From Bhargavaea cecembensis (GTDB taxonomy: Bacteria; Bacillota; Bacilli; Bacillales_A; Planococcaceae): a DNA stretch of 64,000 nt. Positions 26,201 to 34,024 of the stretch are shown one piece after another (within the stretch, counting starts at the first letter, position 1; each line of letters starts with the position of its first letter). Position numbers and translations under genes: made by a program. The stretch is from assembly GCF_001619585.1 (NCBI RefSeq), contig NZ_LQNT01000011.1:124001-188000 (forward strand), in the 5' to 3' direction. The notes under the pieces are model-generated. The model had not been told where the DNA came from, did not search any database, and was given only the letters and a program-made list of their open reading frames with translations.

Positions 26201-26487
26201 AACTCGACCTGGATGGACGAGACGTTCTCCATCGAGGAGGAAAGGATCGTCTTCACGCCCTCGACGTTCCGTAAACGCTGCTCGACCGGGACGGTGACCG
26301 AATCGGCGACCTCATCCGGAGAAGCACCCGGATAGACGGTCATCACCGACACGACCGGTACCGTGATGTCCGGCATCGACTCCTGCTTCATGGTGGCAGC
26401 GGAATAGATCCCCGCCGCGATGGCCATGATCGTCAGGAGCCAGATGGCGAATTTATTGTTGATGGAAAAGTTGATGATCTTCTTCAA
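23278..26487 (-). CDS. swrC: RND-family efflux pump SwrC (YerP-like)
   Basis: 1069 residues from a TTG at 26487 preceded by GGAGG. Two RND repeats: first helix (about 10-30), porter loops, helices about 365-560; second helix near 630, loops, helices about 890-1055. The conserved 'AIGRVIDDSIVVVENIYRRMH' stretch carries the acidic residues of helix 4 used in proton relay. SwrC exports surfactin-like lipopeptides and antimicrobials in B. subtilis. An alanine/glycine/glutamine-rich insert with two copies of DAAQAGQGAEGQ lies at about 275-325. The divergent TetR gene and operators match the yerO-swrC arrangement. Confidence 0.9.
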   Translation of the reverse strand: MKKIINFSINNKFAIWLLTIMAIAAGIYSAATMKQESMPDITVPVVSVMTVYPGASPDEVADSVTVPVEQRLRNVEGVKTILSSSMENVSSIQVEFDFEKDMDRAVTEVEGVLKNVSLPDDAQDPAISRISINAFPVVAVSITGNGQDLDELTEIAVKDIVPAMEEVKGVGNVQASGQKSKEVRIDFDDAKLAEAGLDRETVTGMIQGSNIAFPLGLNELDGSMKNVVIDGSIASLEALENLQIPAVPSQGAVQPGADAAQAGQGAEGQAAPGTDAAQAGQGAEGQTVPGAGGMQPAAMTGLPTVALSDVATIEVINESQSISRTNGEDSIGVQVVKSPDANTVDVVNGVKDKAAELEEDYGVNIAVTFDQGEPIEQSVETMLSKALFGALFAIVIILLFLRSIKTTFIAVISIPLSLLLALLVLNSMDITLNIMTLGALTVAIGRVIDDSIVVVENIYRRMHLPDEPLKGKKLILEATKEMFVPIASSTIVTIAVFLPLALVSGQVGELFLPFALAVVFALLASLLVAITVVPMLSHSLFKKQLYGSKTGVARKTEKPGRLAQWYTGILEWALNHKWITAGISVVLLAASFLLVPLIGVTFMPEEEQKVVMATYNPEAGQPKEETLEIISRAEELLEERKGVTSYQFSIEEAGGMGMMMGGGANSALFFIEYDSDFENFSEEPKKLIETLNEELGRGEWGSMDFTSMSGGFELIVYADNDEDLKAASDQMEEILNGTDGLEAVESDLTEAYDQYTFVTDQQRLAELGLTTAQIGMALNEGAQGAALTSVKHEGDTLDVFVAVEEKEFGSFEELESTEIPTALGGTVQLGEIAEAEEGEAPTTVTRMNGKLYTTVSAEVTGKDSVAISREVQEEVDQLDLPAGATIEFGGVTEQINESFTQLGLAMLAAIAIVYFVLVVTFGGALAPFAILFSLPFALIGSFVALWIAGEPISVSVMIGALMLIGIVVTNAIVLIDRVIHKENEGETTRQALLEAGATRLRPILMTALATIFALIPLAIGAEGGGMISKGLGITVIGGLVSSTLLTLLIVPIVYEVLAKFRKKPMVEPE

Positions 26488-26510
26488 GCCTGTTTTCCTC
26501 CGTTCTAGTG

Positions 26511-26524
26511 ACTGACCGGTCAGT
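26511..26524. promoter_or_regulatory. TetR operator upstream of swrC
   Basis: ACTGACC|GGTCAGT is a perfect 14-bp palindrome 24 bp before the swrC start. Its TGACC half-site recurs in front of the divergent tetR gene. Confidence 0.75.
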
Positions 26525-26606
26525 TTACCTATATTAGGATAAAGGAAACACCGGCCGGATACAATCATATGAATCGTTTGTCACACTTTATCCATTTTTC
26601 TTCTGC

Positions 26607-26634
26607 TATACTGTTTGTACTGACCATGCGGTCA
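26607..26634 (+). promoter_or_regulatory. -10 box and TetR operator of yerO
   Basis: TATACT at 26607-26612 is followed by TGACC-ATGC-GGTCA (26621-26634), which would cover the transcription start. Shared half-sites with the swrC operator suggest one repressor controls both directions. Confidence 0.65.
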
Positions 26635-26653
26635 AAGGAGTGTGTAAAATAGC

Positions 26654-27541
26654 ATGAACGAAACAAAGAAGCGCATCATCGAGTCGGCGATCGCCCTTTT
26701 CACGGAAAAAGGGTTCCATGGCACCTCCATCCAGGAGATCGCGGCCCGTGCCGAAATATCTAAAGGCGCCTTCTACCTCCATTTCAAATCCAAAGATGCT
26801 CTCCAGGTGGAGATTTTCCGATACTACACTTCATTGATCACGAACGAAATGAAGAATGCCGTCGATCCCAAGCAGTCCGCAGCGGAGAACTACCGGCGCC
26901 AGACAGAGGTCCAGATTTCCCAGATCCAGCGCCACACCGATTTTATCGCGATGGTCGTCCGAGATCAGGCCTTTAATCTGAATCCGGAGCTGATCCGCTT
27001 CATCGAAGAGCTGCGGGTCTCGCAGGCCGAGTGGTATCGTGACCAGCTTACCGCCATGTATGGCGAGGCCGTCCGCCCATTTATTTATGACATCTCCGTC
27101 ATCGTGGAAGGCACCAAAAACAATTATATGCAACAGTTCATTTCGAATCCCCAGTCCCTGAATCCAAAAATGCTGGCCGAGCTCATTGTCCTGATGACCG
27201 GCCATGCAGCAGAGGGCTTCCTTGCCGGAACCTACCGGCCGCTCCTTGACGAGGAAACGGTACGGACGCTGTTCTCCGGCTTCTTTCCGGAAAGTGAGGA
27301 GGAGGCTGAATTGGCAGGTGTCATTGATGAGATGCGCAGCATCCTGTCCGGCCTGGCGCTTCCCCGCGCGACCGCCCAGTACTTGTCGTCGAGCCTCGAC
27401 TTTCTAGGAACACAGGCCGATGCAGGCCCAAGTGCTGATATCACCGCAATCCGGGGTGTCCTCTCCGTTTTCCGGCCGTACCCCGAATTCGGGGACAGCC
27501 TGAGGCGGCTGGAGGAGAAGTTCGGGCTGGGAGAAGATTAA
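26654..27541 (+). CDS. yerO: TetR-family repressor YerO
   Basis: 295 residues. The N-terminal HTH domain (about 5-55) reads TSIQEIAARAEISKGAFYLHFKSKDAL, a TetR signature; the long C-terminal ligand domain matches the size of B. subtilis YerO (289 residues), which represses swrC. Divergent position and shared palindromic operators support the same role here. GGAG lies 13 bases from the ATG, a rather long spacing that may keep expression low. Confidence 0.88.
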   Translation: MNETKKRIIESAIALFTEKGFHGTSIQEIAARAEISKGAFYLHFKSKDALQVEIFRYYTSLITNEMKNAVDPKQSAAENYRRQTEVQISQIQRHTDFIAMVVRDQAFNLNPELIRFIEELRVSQAEWYRDQLTAMYGEAVRPFIYDISVIVEGTKNNYMQQFISNPQSLNPKMLAELIVLMTGHAAEGFLAGTYRPLLDEETVRTLFSGFFPESEEEAELAGVIDEMRSILSGLALPRATAQYLSSSLDFLGTQADAGPSADITAIRGVLSVFRPYPEFGDSLRRLEEKFGLGED

Positions 27542-27550
27542 AAAACGTTC

Positions 27551-27590
27551 CAAAAAGAAGCACCTGCCTATCCGGCAGGTGCTACTTTTC
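27551..27590. terminator. Bidirectional terminator between yerO and purC
   Basis: AGCACCTGCC / GGCAGGTGCT stem with T-runs on both strands, between convergent genes. Confidence 0.85.
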
Positions 27591-27597
27591 TGTATCC

Positions 27598-28281
27598 TCA
27601 CCCAAACAGCAGCTGTTCGAGCTGGAGGGGTTCGATATATTCGCCGTCTTTGTAGACGCGCATGTTGCCGCCGGAGATCTCATCGATCAGGAGGACCTCG
27701 CCGGTTTCTGCGTCGCGGCCGAATTCGAGCTTGATGTCATACAGTTCCATGCCGCGTGCAGCGAGTTCGTCCTTCACGACTCCGGAAATCTGTTGGGTCA
27801 GTTCTTTAAGCGTGTCATACTCCCCGGCGTCCAGGATGCCGAGCCCCACAAGGGCATCTTTGCTGATCGGCGGATCCTGGCGCTCGTCGTCCTTGATCGT
27901 CACTTCGACAAATGCGTCAAGCGGCTGTCCTTTTTCCGCATAAGCCCCGTAGCGGCGCAGGAAGCTTCCGACCGCGCGGTAGCGGCAGATGACCTCAAGT
28001 CCCTTGCCGAACACGTCCGCCTTCCGGACATTCATCGTCTGATTGTCCACATCGGCTCCGATAAAGTGCGTCGGGATACCGGCCTCAGCCAGCTTCCCGA
28101 AAAAGTATTCCGTCATGCGGAGGCCGGCGCGCCCTGCACCCTCTATTGTCAGTCCGACCGTGTTGGCACCGGGATCGAATACACCGTTCTCCCCGGTCAC
28201 GTCATCCTTGAACTTCAGCTGGATCGTCCCGTCCTGCAGCTCGTAGACATCCTTTGTCTTGCCTTCGTAAATCCGCTTCAC
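27598..28281 (-). CDS. purC: SAICAR synthase (PurC)
   Basis: 227 residues. It starts VKRIYEGKTKDVYEL, the PurC N-terminus, and keeps GANTVGLTIEGAG, VICRYRAVGSFLRRYG, DIKLEFGRD and DEISGGNMRVY, covering ATP, CAIR and aspartate sites. It catalyses joining of aspartate to CAIR in purine synthesis. The GTG at 28281 is chosen because AAAGAGGTG precedes it; the earlier start lacks a site. In Bacillus purC normally sits within the pur operon; here it is alone, with a PurR-like box upstream. Confidence 0.93.
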   Translation of the reverse strand: MKRIYEGKTKDVYELQDGTIQLKFKDDVTGENGVFDPGANTVGLTIEGAGRAGLRMTEYFFGKLAEAGIPTHFIGADVDNQTMNVRKADVFGKGLEVICRYRAVGSFLRRYGAYAEKGQPLDAFVEVTIKDDERQDPPISKDALVGLGILDAGEYDTLKELTQQISGVVKDELAARGMELYDIKLEFGRDAETGEVLLIDEISGGNMRVYKDGEYIEPLQLEQLLFG

Positions 28282-28312
28282 ACAGTCCACCTCTTTCGGC
28301 TGATCTGACACA

Positions 28313-28335
28313 ATTATAACCGAAAGACGAACATT
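28313..28335 (-). promoter_or_regulatory. purC promoter with PurBox-like sequence
   Basis: On the minus strand TATAAT (28318-28313) is a likely -10. On the plus strand AAAGACGAACATT (28323-28335) matches 11 of 13 positions of the Bacillus PurBox (AWWWCCGAACWWT), and ATAACCGAA at 28316-28324 is a weaker partial match. PurR binding would overlap the promoter. The two boxes are not in the usual inverted arrangement, so this is tentative. Confidence 0.4.
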
Positions 28336-28430
28336 AAGAAATGATTCTTCATATATTTTACGCCTTTTTCACATTCTCACCCTATAGCCAGGCGGGTTAT
28401 TTGTGGAAAAGATACACGTTCTTAATGAAA

Positions 28431-28556
28431 TCGCCTGTGGATAACCAGGTTATCCCCGGAATTACGTGCAAAAGTCGGATTTTTCTGTGGAAAACGGGGA
28501 TAACCGGGGATTCCGGACATTCGGGCTTCCGGGTATCCGTGGATAACTCTAGCGCC
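28431..28556. repeat. DnaA-box-like cluster element, copy 1
   Basis: In about 125 bp lie TGTGGATAA (28436-28444, a perfect DnaA box), GTTATCCCC (28449), TGTGGAAAA (28486), GGGGATAAC (28497) and CGTGGATAA (28538-28546). The order and spacing are repeated at 37.0 kb. Another TTGTGGAAAA lies at 28401. The rest of the gap between purC and the helicase gene holds nothing else recognised. Confidence 0.65.
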
Positions 28557-31104
28557 ATCCGCTGATGCGCTCCGGTTCCGGGACAAATGCCGCGGACAGC
28601 GCACGCATCCTTGCCTCAAGCAGCCGGCGGCGGCCTTTAGGCGTCCTCGTGTAAATCAGATCGGCCCGGCCGACACGCTTCTTCCATTCTTCCAGGAAGA
28701 TTTCCACGGTCTCCTTTTTACGCCCCAGTTCCTCCGGCACGGCATGGATGTCTGTCCGCTTTCCGAAGCCGCGGGAGCGTCTTTCGATCAGGTATCGCGG
28801 GTTTTCAATGGGCCCGAGCAGTTCCGCGAGCGCATTCATGAACCGGGTCTTTTCATGGGTCGTGCCGGCGGAGAGCCAGCATGTGTAATATCCCTGCCCG
28901 TCATAAGTGACCCGGATGCCCCCCTCTTCTGGCGGCCCGGCAAGCATCCCGCTCCGGTGCATCGCGGCGTACAGCGCTTCAGCGATCTCCTTCAGGCTCG
29001 ATTCGACTGACGGATGCCGCATGTACAGCCTGCCCGCACGCCAGAATGACGGCGCGGCGACCGCAAGTCCGGCAAGCCCGCCCCAAAGTGTTGATTCACC
29101 GAACGGGCTGTCGGTCAGCTGGCGGATCCAGCCGCTAGCGTCCCACGCCGCACCGGCGGCGGTAAACCCGGCGACATACAATAGCCCCTTTAGCGTATTG
29201 TCGAGATAAAACGGTCTCGGAACGGATCGCCGCGGCAGGACCGCCTCCTCCACCATCCGGCTGCCGGAATCGACCGCCCGCATCCACCGTTCCCGGAGCG
29301 TTTCCCGCGAGTGGGCCCTGCGCTCCATTTCCGCGTTCAGCCGGTCGATCTCCTCCATTGAAAACGGAGGCTCCCCGACCGCGAGACGGCCGATGCCCGT
29401 CTCGATCACATCCCGCTCCGCCCCCGGCCCCGCAAGCGAGCGGAACCGGCGGACGAGCGAGCGCCAGTCATCGCCGCCGTCCTCCGCATCGCGGTCTACG
29501 GTGACGAGATGCCAGATCGACGCCGTCTTATCCGGGTCAGCCGGATTGCGTCGGATCGCCCGGCCGCGCATCTGATTGGACAGCATGTACGAACCGACAT
29601 ACGATGCCATGATGAGCGAATTCACGCACGGGGCATCCCAGCCCTCGCCGAGGAGAGCCGCCGTCCCGGTGAGCACGTCGATCTCCCCTTTTTCAAGAAG
29701 CTCCGTGACAGTGGCGACCATACCTTGACGGTTCAAATCATTCACCGGGATGCGCACGAACGACGGATCATGCGGGAGCGGAATCGCCCCTTCCAGCATT
29801 GACGCGGCCGTTGCCGGCACGACCGCAATCGAGCCTGTGAGAATGGCCGGCTTCACTTGGTCGCCCAACGTCCGCCTCACCATCTCGAACACCGGAACCG
29901 CGCCGATCCGGGTCAGCGGCTTTTCATCGCCGGGCGCTGACGGCATGTCATCCGCCCGTATGTAATCAGTCAGAATGACCATGCGCATCCGGTCACCCAA
30001 GATTTCTTTTTCAAGACGGACGGTTTCCGCAACCGCCTTGAGTTTCGATTGGCTCTGGACCAGTGCGCGGCTGATCGCCGGCGTAGACGTCAGGTAAACG
30101 GTGCGCCGGTGGATGGCTCCAATCCTGGACAGCCTTTTACGCAGACGTTTGACCGTTTCCTCCTCATCCCCCAGCCTGAACAACAGCCCCGTCAGCAGTT
30201 CTTCCATCCAGTTCCGGTCAAGCTTTGGCATCGTCTCCTCCGGCATGCCGATCAGCGGCAGCGCCTCCCGGTACGCCTCTGAACCGCTTTCCTTCAATAC
30301 CATCAGCATCGCTGAAAATACTGCGGGCAGCCCGAGAATCTCCTCGACATGGGCCTCCGTCTGAGAGATCCACCGGTGTTGCTCGAGGTAGCGGATGAAT
30401 TCCTTGTCTTCCCCCAGCTCATCCAGGAATTCATCCGTCCGTTCCCGGAACGCCAAAATCTCCGAGAGCTCTTCGGCCGATGGAACCGTGAACCGGATAA
30501 AATCCTGGTGCGGACACAAGTCACCCGCCTTCACGAGCGAGGCAACCGGGATTTCGAGATCGATCGGTCCGCACAGCGAAACGTACCGCTGCCAGCCTGC
30601 AGGCGACTCGTCATAAGGTGGCGTCGCGGTCAGCGCGACAACCGCCGGGTCTCCAAGCCCCTCTTTAATATCCATCATCGTCTTCCACCAGGAAGTCCGC
30701 AGGTGATGCGCCTCATCCAACACAATCGTGCCGAAACCCTCGGAGAGCAGCTGCTTTTCCCCGCCGGACCTGAACAGTGCGTGAAGCGACTGATACGTTG
30801 TCACCGTCACAAATGCCGGCGACGAAAGATCAGACGACAGCCAGTCCGGCCGTACGCCGTCCAGGAACAATTCAGTGAGCCGGTCCGCCCACTGCTCCCG
30901 GAGCGCAATCGTTGGGGCAACGATCAGCGTCCGCCTGCCGATCCGCCGCATCACCTCCAGCCCCAGCACCGTCTTCCCCGAACCCGGCGGCGCGACCAGA
31001 TGAAGATGCCCATTTTCCAGGTGCTGATCAAGCTCCGACAACACCTCTTCCTGATAAGACCGCCAAGGATGGCAGAACTTCATCACCACCGGAAACTTCT
31101 CCAT
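28549..31104 (-). CDS. Large SF2 DEAH-box helicase with C-terminal hydrophobic segments
   Basis: 851 residues. Helicase motifs are complete: Q-like WRSYQ (about 14-18), Walker A APPGSGKT (38-45), DEAH (130-133), TAT (159-161), and motif VI QMRGRAIRR (about 535). Two hydrophobic stretches follow at about 655-675 and 695-715, unusual for a helicase, then a charged C-terminal domain. Such SF2 proteins resemble restriction-type or RecQ-unrelated translocases; the biological role is unknown. AAGGAG lies 10 bases before the ATG. The gene is monocistronic and its 3' end touches the DnaA-box-like element. Confidence 0.82.
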   Translation of the reverse strand: MEKFPVVMKFCHPWRSYQEEVLSELDQHLENGHLHLVAPPGSGKTVLGLEVMRRIGRRTLIVAPTIALREQWADRLTELFLDGVRPDWLSSDLSSPAFVTVTTYQSLHALFRSGGEKQLLSEGFGTIVLDEAHHLRTSWWKTMMDIKEGLGDPAVVALTATPPYDESPAGWQRYVSLCGPIDLEIPVASLVKAGDLCPHQDFIRFTVPSAEELSEILAFRERTDEFLDELGEDKEFIRYLEQHRWISQTEAHVEEILGLPAVFSAMLMVLKESGSEAYREALPLIGMPEETMPKLDRNWMEELLTGLLFRLGDEEETVKRLRKRLSRIGAIHRRTVYLTSTPAISRALVQSQSKLKAVAETVRLEKEILGDRMRMVILTDYIRADDMPSAPGDEKPLTRIGAVPVFEMVRRTLGDQVKPAILTGSIAVVPATAASMLEGAIPLPHDPSFVRIPVNDLNRQGMVATVTELLEKGEIDVLTGTAALLGEGWDAPCVNSLIMASYVGSYMLSNQMRGRAIRRNPADPDKTASIWHLVTVDRDAEDGGDDWRSLVRRFRSLAGPGAERDVIETGIGRLAVGEPPFSMEEIDRLNAEMERRAHSRETLRERWMRAVDSGSRMVEEAVLPRRSVPRPFYLDNTLKGLLYVAGFTAAGAAWDASGWIRQLTDSPFGESTLWGGLAGLAVAAPSFWRAGRLYMRHPSVESSLKEIAEALYAAMHRSGMLAGPPEEGGIRVTYDGQGYYTCWLSAGTTHEKTRFMNALAELLGPIENPRYLIERRSRGFGKRTDIHAVPEELGRKKETVEIFLEEWKKRVGRADLIYTRTPKGRRRLLEARMRALSAAFVPEPERISGWR

Positions 31105-31281
31105 ATCTGCTTGTCTCCTTCCGCCAACCACATCATTCTTCTCCTAATCCTATCAAACCCGCAGAGAGGTGTCCCTGCATCCTTAAAGCCGATCATAGGA
31201 AATTTATTGTTCTGTTAAAGGAACAAGGTATATAGAAAGGGAACTAATTTGATATCCGGCTTAAATAAAGGAGCGAAGGCT

Positions 31282-31653
31282 ATGGGCCAATCATTTATTG
31301 AACAGGTACATTACATTAGAATTCCTGTAAAAGATTTAGAACTGTCCGCACGATGGTATAGCGAGGTATTAGGGCTCCAGTTACTAAACACTACGGATGA
31401 GCGTGCAATTATAAAAGTAAATGAAGGACCTCTCCTGCTGATCTTAGTTCCTACAGAAGATGAAACCTTTGCGCATTTCACGATTGATTCAGAACAAGAA
31501 TTCAGCATCGGCTTTACAAGTCCGGAATTATCCAATTTTCATCAACACTTAATCGATCATCAAGTTAAGGTCGAGGATATTAAAGAAGATCACGGCCATG
31601 CCTATTTCCACTTTTATGATCCAAATGGAAATAAACTTCAAGCACACTGGTAA
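31282..31653 (+). CDS. VOC/glyoxalase-fold protein
   Basis: 123 residues with the two-module vicinal-oxygen-chelate pattern: HYIRIPVKDLELSARWYSEVLG near the start and YFHFYDPNGNKLQAHW at the end. Members bind a metal and act as glyoxalases, dioxygenases or drug-binding proteins. AAAGGAG precedes the ATG at 31282. The gene is AT-rich and marks the left border of the AT-rich patch (31.2-36.9 kb). Confidence 0.85.
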   Translation: MGQSFIEQVHYIRIPVKDLELSARWYSEVLGLQLLNTTDERAIIKVNEGPLLLILVPTEDETFAHFTIDSEQEFSIGFTSPELSNFHQHLIDHQVKVEDIKEDHGHAYFHFYDPNGNKLQAHW

Positions 31654-31696
31654 GATGATTGCATCACTTCTTCTTCAAGGTGGCCTGAGTAACCGG

Positions 31697-31730
31697 CAAG
31701 AAACCCGCAGGGAGGCTCTCTGCGGGTTTC
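31697..31730. terminator. Terminator-like hairpin beside the immunity remnant
   Basis: GAAACCCGCAG / CTGCGGGTTTC. The same hairpin type lies downstream of the intact immunity gene (35150), indicating a duplicated segment. Confidence 0.6.
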
Positions 31731-31734
31731 TTAT

Positions 31735-31858
31735 TCACACAGTTTCTTGGTTCTTCACTTCTTCAAACCATGCATCAAAAATATCGCTAGGTAATAATTC
31801 ATCATCATTGGAGTAGATAAGATCGTAGCGATACTTCGCCGCGAGTTTGTTTACCTTA
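31735..31858 (-). pseudogene. 3' remnant of a DUF600/YezG-like immunity gene
   Basis: About 41 codons ending in a normal stop read LIYSNDDELLPSD then FDAWFEEVKNQETV, nearly identical to the C-terminus of the intact gene at 35184-35654. The 5' three quarters are missing and similarity stops abruptly at about 31858. With its terminator it is a truncated third copy of the immunity family. Confidence 0.8.
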
Positions 31859-31906
31859 ATGAATCGAGCCTGGCTAGTTTCCTGTTAAAGAGTCGTAATA
31901 ACTGAA

Positions 31907-31947
31907 AAAATCCTCAGATACGTTTTCAAGTACTGAGGACTTTTTTA
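31907..31947 (-). terminator. Terminator of the LysR gene
   Basis: AAAAAAGTCCTCAGTA pairs with TATCTGAGGATTTTTT on the minus strand; the stem includes the last codons of the LysR gene. Confidence 0.75.
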
Positions 31948-32822
31948 TTCGCAAGCGGGTATGCCATTTCGCCTTCGACCCGTTCAAATGTTTCGATGAA
32001 CTTTTCGAGTGTGGAAGTTAAATAGGCATCTTTCCGTCTAATGAATACTGTATTGATTTTACTATATTTTTCAGGCAAGTAATGGCAGTGTATAATTCCT
32101 CTTTCTTCCAGATGAGAAACAGCTGATTTGGGAATGAACGTAATGCCCAGCCCCATCGTTACGCTCCCCAAAATCGTTTCCAACGTCCCGAACTCCATTA
32201 ATTTTTGCGGTGTTATGTTTTGATCTTTATACCACTTTGCCAGTCGTGCCCGGTAGCCGCATCCTTCGCTAAAGCAAAGAATCGGTTCTTCTTTTAGTTC
32301 ATCCAAAGAAGTCTTCGTACTGTCTGATATCAGGACAAGCTCTTCTTGGAAAACATCATGGGAAACTAGTTCAGGATGGTCATCGATTTCTGTCACGAAA
32401 GCACCGTCCAAACGGTGGTGTAACACATCATTTTGGAGTTGATGAGTAACACCAGTGAAGAGAGATAAGTCTACGTTTTTATACTTTTTGTTATAAGAAG
32501 CTAGTATAACTGGTAATTTCATAACGGTTTCGACAGTCCCGATTTCAAGTTTGCCTGCTGGTTCAGTTTTACTTTGAACGACTTTCTTCATTTCATTTGT
32601 CAGCGCAAGAATCTTTTCGCAGTAAACAAGAAGTTTTTTTCCTTCCGGCGTTAATGTCATTCCACGACTATGACGGTTAAAAAGAGCTGTATTCATTTCA
32701 GTCTCTAGTTTTTTGATTCTTGAGGTGATATTGGATTGGACATAACTTAATTCTTTTGCAGCATCGGTAACTGTACCTTTTTGTGCAACCATTTGAAAAA
32801 TCTCTAAATCTTTAAATTCCAT
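31926..32822 (-). CDS. LysR-family transcriptional regulator
   Basis: 298 residues: an N-terminal winged HTH (about 1-60, with GTVTDAAKELSYVQSNITSRIKKLE) and a substrate-binding domain (about 90-290). The group resembles Bacillus CzcR/YxjO regulators. It is divergent from a DMT transporter gene 135 bp away, and LysR proteins usually control such a neighbour; a shared operator was not identified by eye. Confidence 0.92.
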   Translation of the reverse strand: MEFKDLEIFQMVAQKGTVTDAAKELSYVQSNITSRIKKLETEMNTALFNRHSRGMTLTPEGKKLLVYCEKILALTNEMKKVVQSKTEPAGKLEIGTVETVMKLPVILASYNKKYKNVDLSLFTGVTHQLQNDVLHHRLDGAFVTEIDDHPELVSHDVFQEELVLISDSTKTSLDELKEEPILCFSEGCGYRARLAKWYKDQNITPQKLMEFGTLETILGSVTMGLGITFIPKSAVSHLEERGIIHCHYLPEKYSKINTVFIRRKDAYLTSTLEKFIETFERVEGEMAYPLANKKVLST

Positions 32823-32957
32823 ATGATCACTCCTCCAATATCCTCTTTCTTACGATATCACTAATTGAGATGGCAGACATCATTATTGTTCATTTTGAGA
32901 GATATCGAACCTATGATTTAATTAGTAGAGTTACAGAGTTGAAGGAGATCGAACATC

Positions 32958-33935
32958 ATGAAGAACACCGTAGTATGGGCCGCTATTTTATGTCTGATTT
33001 CCGCAGTTTCCTGGGGAGCAATGTTTCCAGTTGCGAATCATGCATTTCAACATATAGACCCATTTTACTTCACACTTTTTCGGTATGGTTTTGTAACGAT
33101 TATTTTACTTGTATGGCTGTTTTGGAAGGAAGGGAAGGAAGCTTTCCGTTTTGAGGGGAAGGGCTGGCTTCTCTGGTTTTTTGGAACAATGGCCTTTGCG
33201 GTTTATAATTTGTTGATTTTCTGGGGACAGGATTTATTGGGTGATCCAGGTACGATGATTGCTTCGATTATGGAATCGTTAATGCCTATGATTTCTATTG
33301 TTATTGCTTGGGTGTTCATCAGGCAACGACCTCATGCATTTACGATGTTTTGTGTTGTTCTTGGGTTTGTCGGCGCATCGTTAGTCGTAACAAAAGGCGA
33401 TTTCGGTGCCTTTTTCTCAGCTGCAAATGCGATCATTCCATCTTTATTGATCTTTATCGCTGTCGTTGGGTGGGTTGTGTACACGATGGGTGGAACCCGA
33501 TTCAGTAACGATGGCTGGTCTGCATTGCGTTATTCAACTTTGAGCTGTTTGCTCGGAACGGCTACTGCGGCTGTTGTCGTGATTGGTGTAACGCTTACAG
33601 GATATGTCTCGTTTCCAACCGTTGAAACATTGACCATTACAAGCCCGCATATTGCATTTATGGTCATCTTCCCGGGAGTGATCGCACTGGTTGGGTGGAA
33701 CTATGGCGTAAGTGTCATCACACCGTTGAATGGGTTGTTATTTCTAAACTTTGTGCCCGTTACAACGCTAGCCATTCAAATTATCCAAGGTGTAAGCGTC
33801 ACAGCTTACGATTATATCGGCACAGTTTTCATTATCATGTCCTTACTTTTAAACAATATGTTTCTTCGGTTACAGCAGAAGAAAAGGGAAACAAAAGAGG
33901 ATTTCAGAGGAAGATTGCAGGAAACGGAAGCATAA
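32958..33935 (+). CDS. EamA/DMT-superfamily transporter
   Basis: 325 residues with about ten helices in two EamA repeats (about 8-140 and 158-300). The start motif 'AVSWGAMFPVANHAF' and the closing 'TPLNGLLFLNFVPVTTLAIQ' are typical. GAAGGAG precedes the ATG. It is probably an exporter controlled by the divergent LysR protein. The long basic tail after residue 300 is soluble. Confidence 0.9.
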   Translation: MKNTVVWAAILCLISAVSWGAMFPVANHAFQHIDPFYFTLFRYGFVTIILLVWLFWKEGKEAFRFEGKGWLLWFFGTMAFAVYNLLIFWGQDLLGDPGTMIASIMESLMPMISIVIAWVFIRQRPHAFTMFCVVLGFVGASLVVTKGDFGAFFSAANAIIPSLLIFIAVVGWVVYTMGGTRFSNDGWSALRYSTLSCLLGTATAAVVVIGVTLTGYVSFPTVETLTITSPHIAFMVIFPGVIALVGWNYGVSVITPLNGLLFLNFVPVTTLAIQIIQGVSVTAYDYIGTVFIIMSLLLNNMFLRLQQKKRETKEDFRGRLQETEA

Positions 33936-33936
33936 T

Positions 33937-33987
33937 AGAGGGGCTGTCTCGGAAAATCAGTTATCACTGACTTTCCAGACAGCCCCT
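33937..33987 (+). terminator. Long terminator hairpin
   Basis: AGGGGCTGTC..GGAAAATCAGT pairs with ACTGACTTTCC..ACAGCCCCT around a TATC loop, just after the DMT transporter gene. Confidence 0.8.
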
Positions 33988-34024
33988 ATACGATTAAAAA
34001 AAATAAATTAACCCTCCACTGGAA

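Noticed and set aside
28401-28556. Chromosomal replication origin
   Set aside because: DnaA-like boxes are present but dnaA, dnaN, gidA or rnpA genes are absent and a second copy of the element exists nearby.
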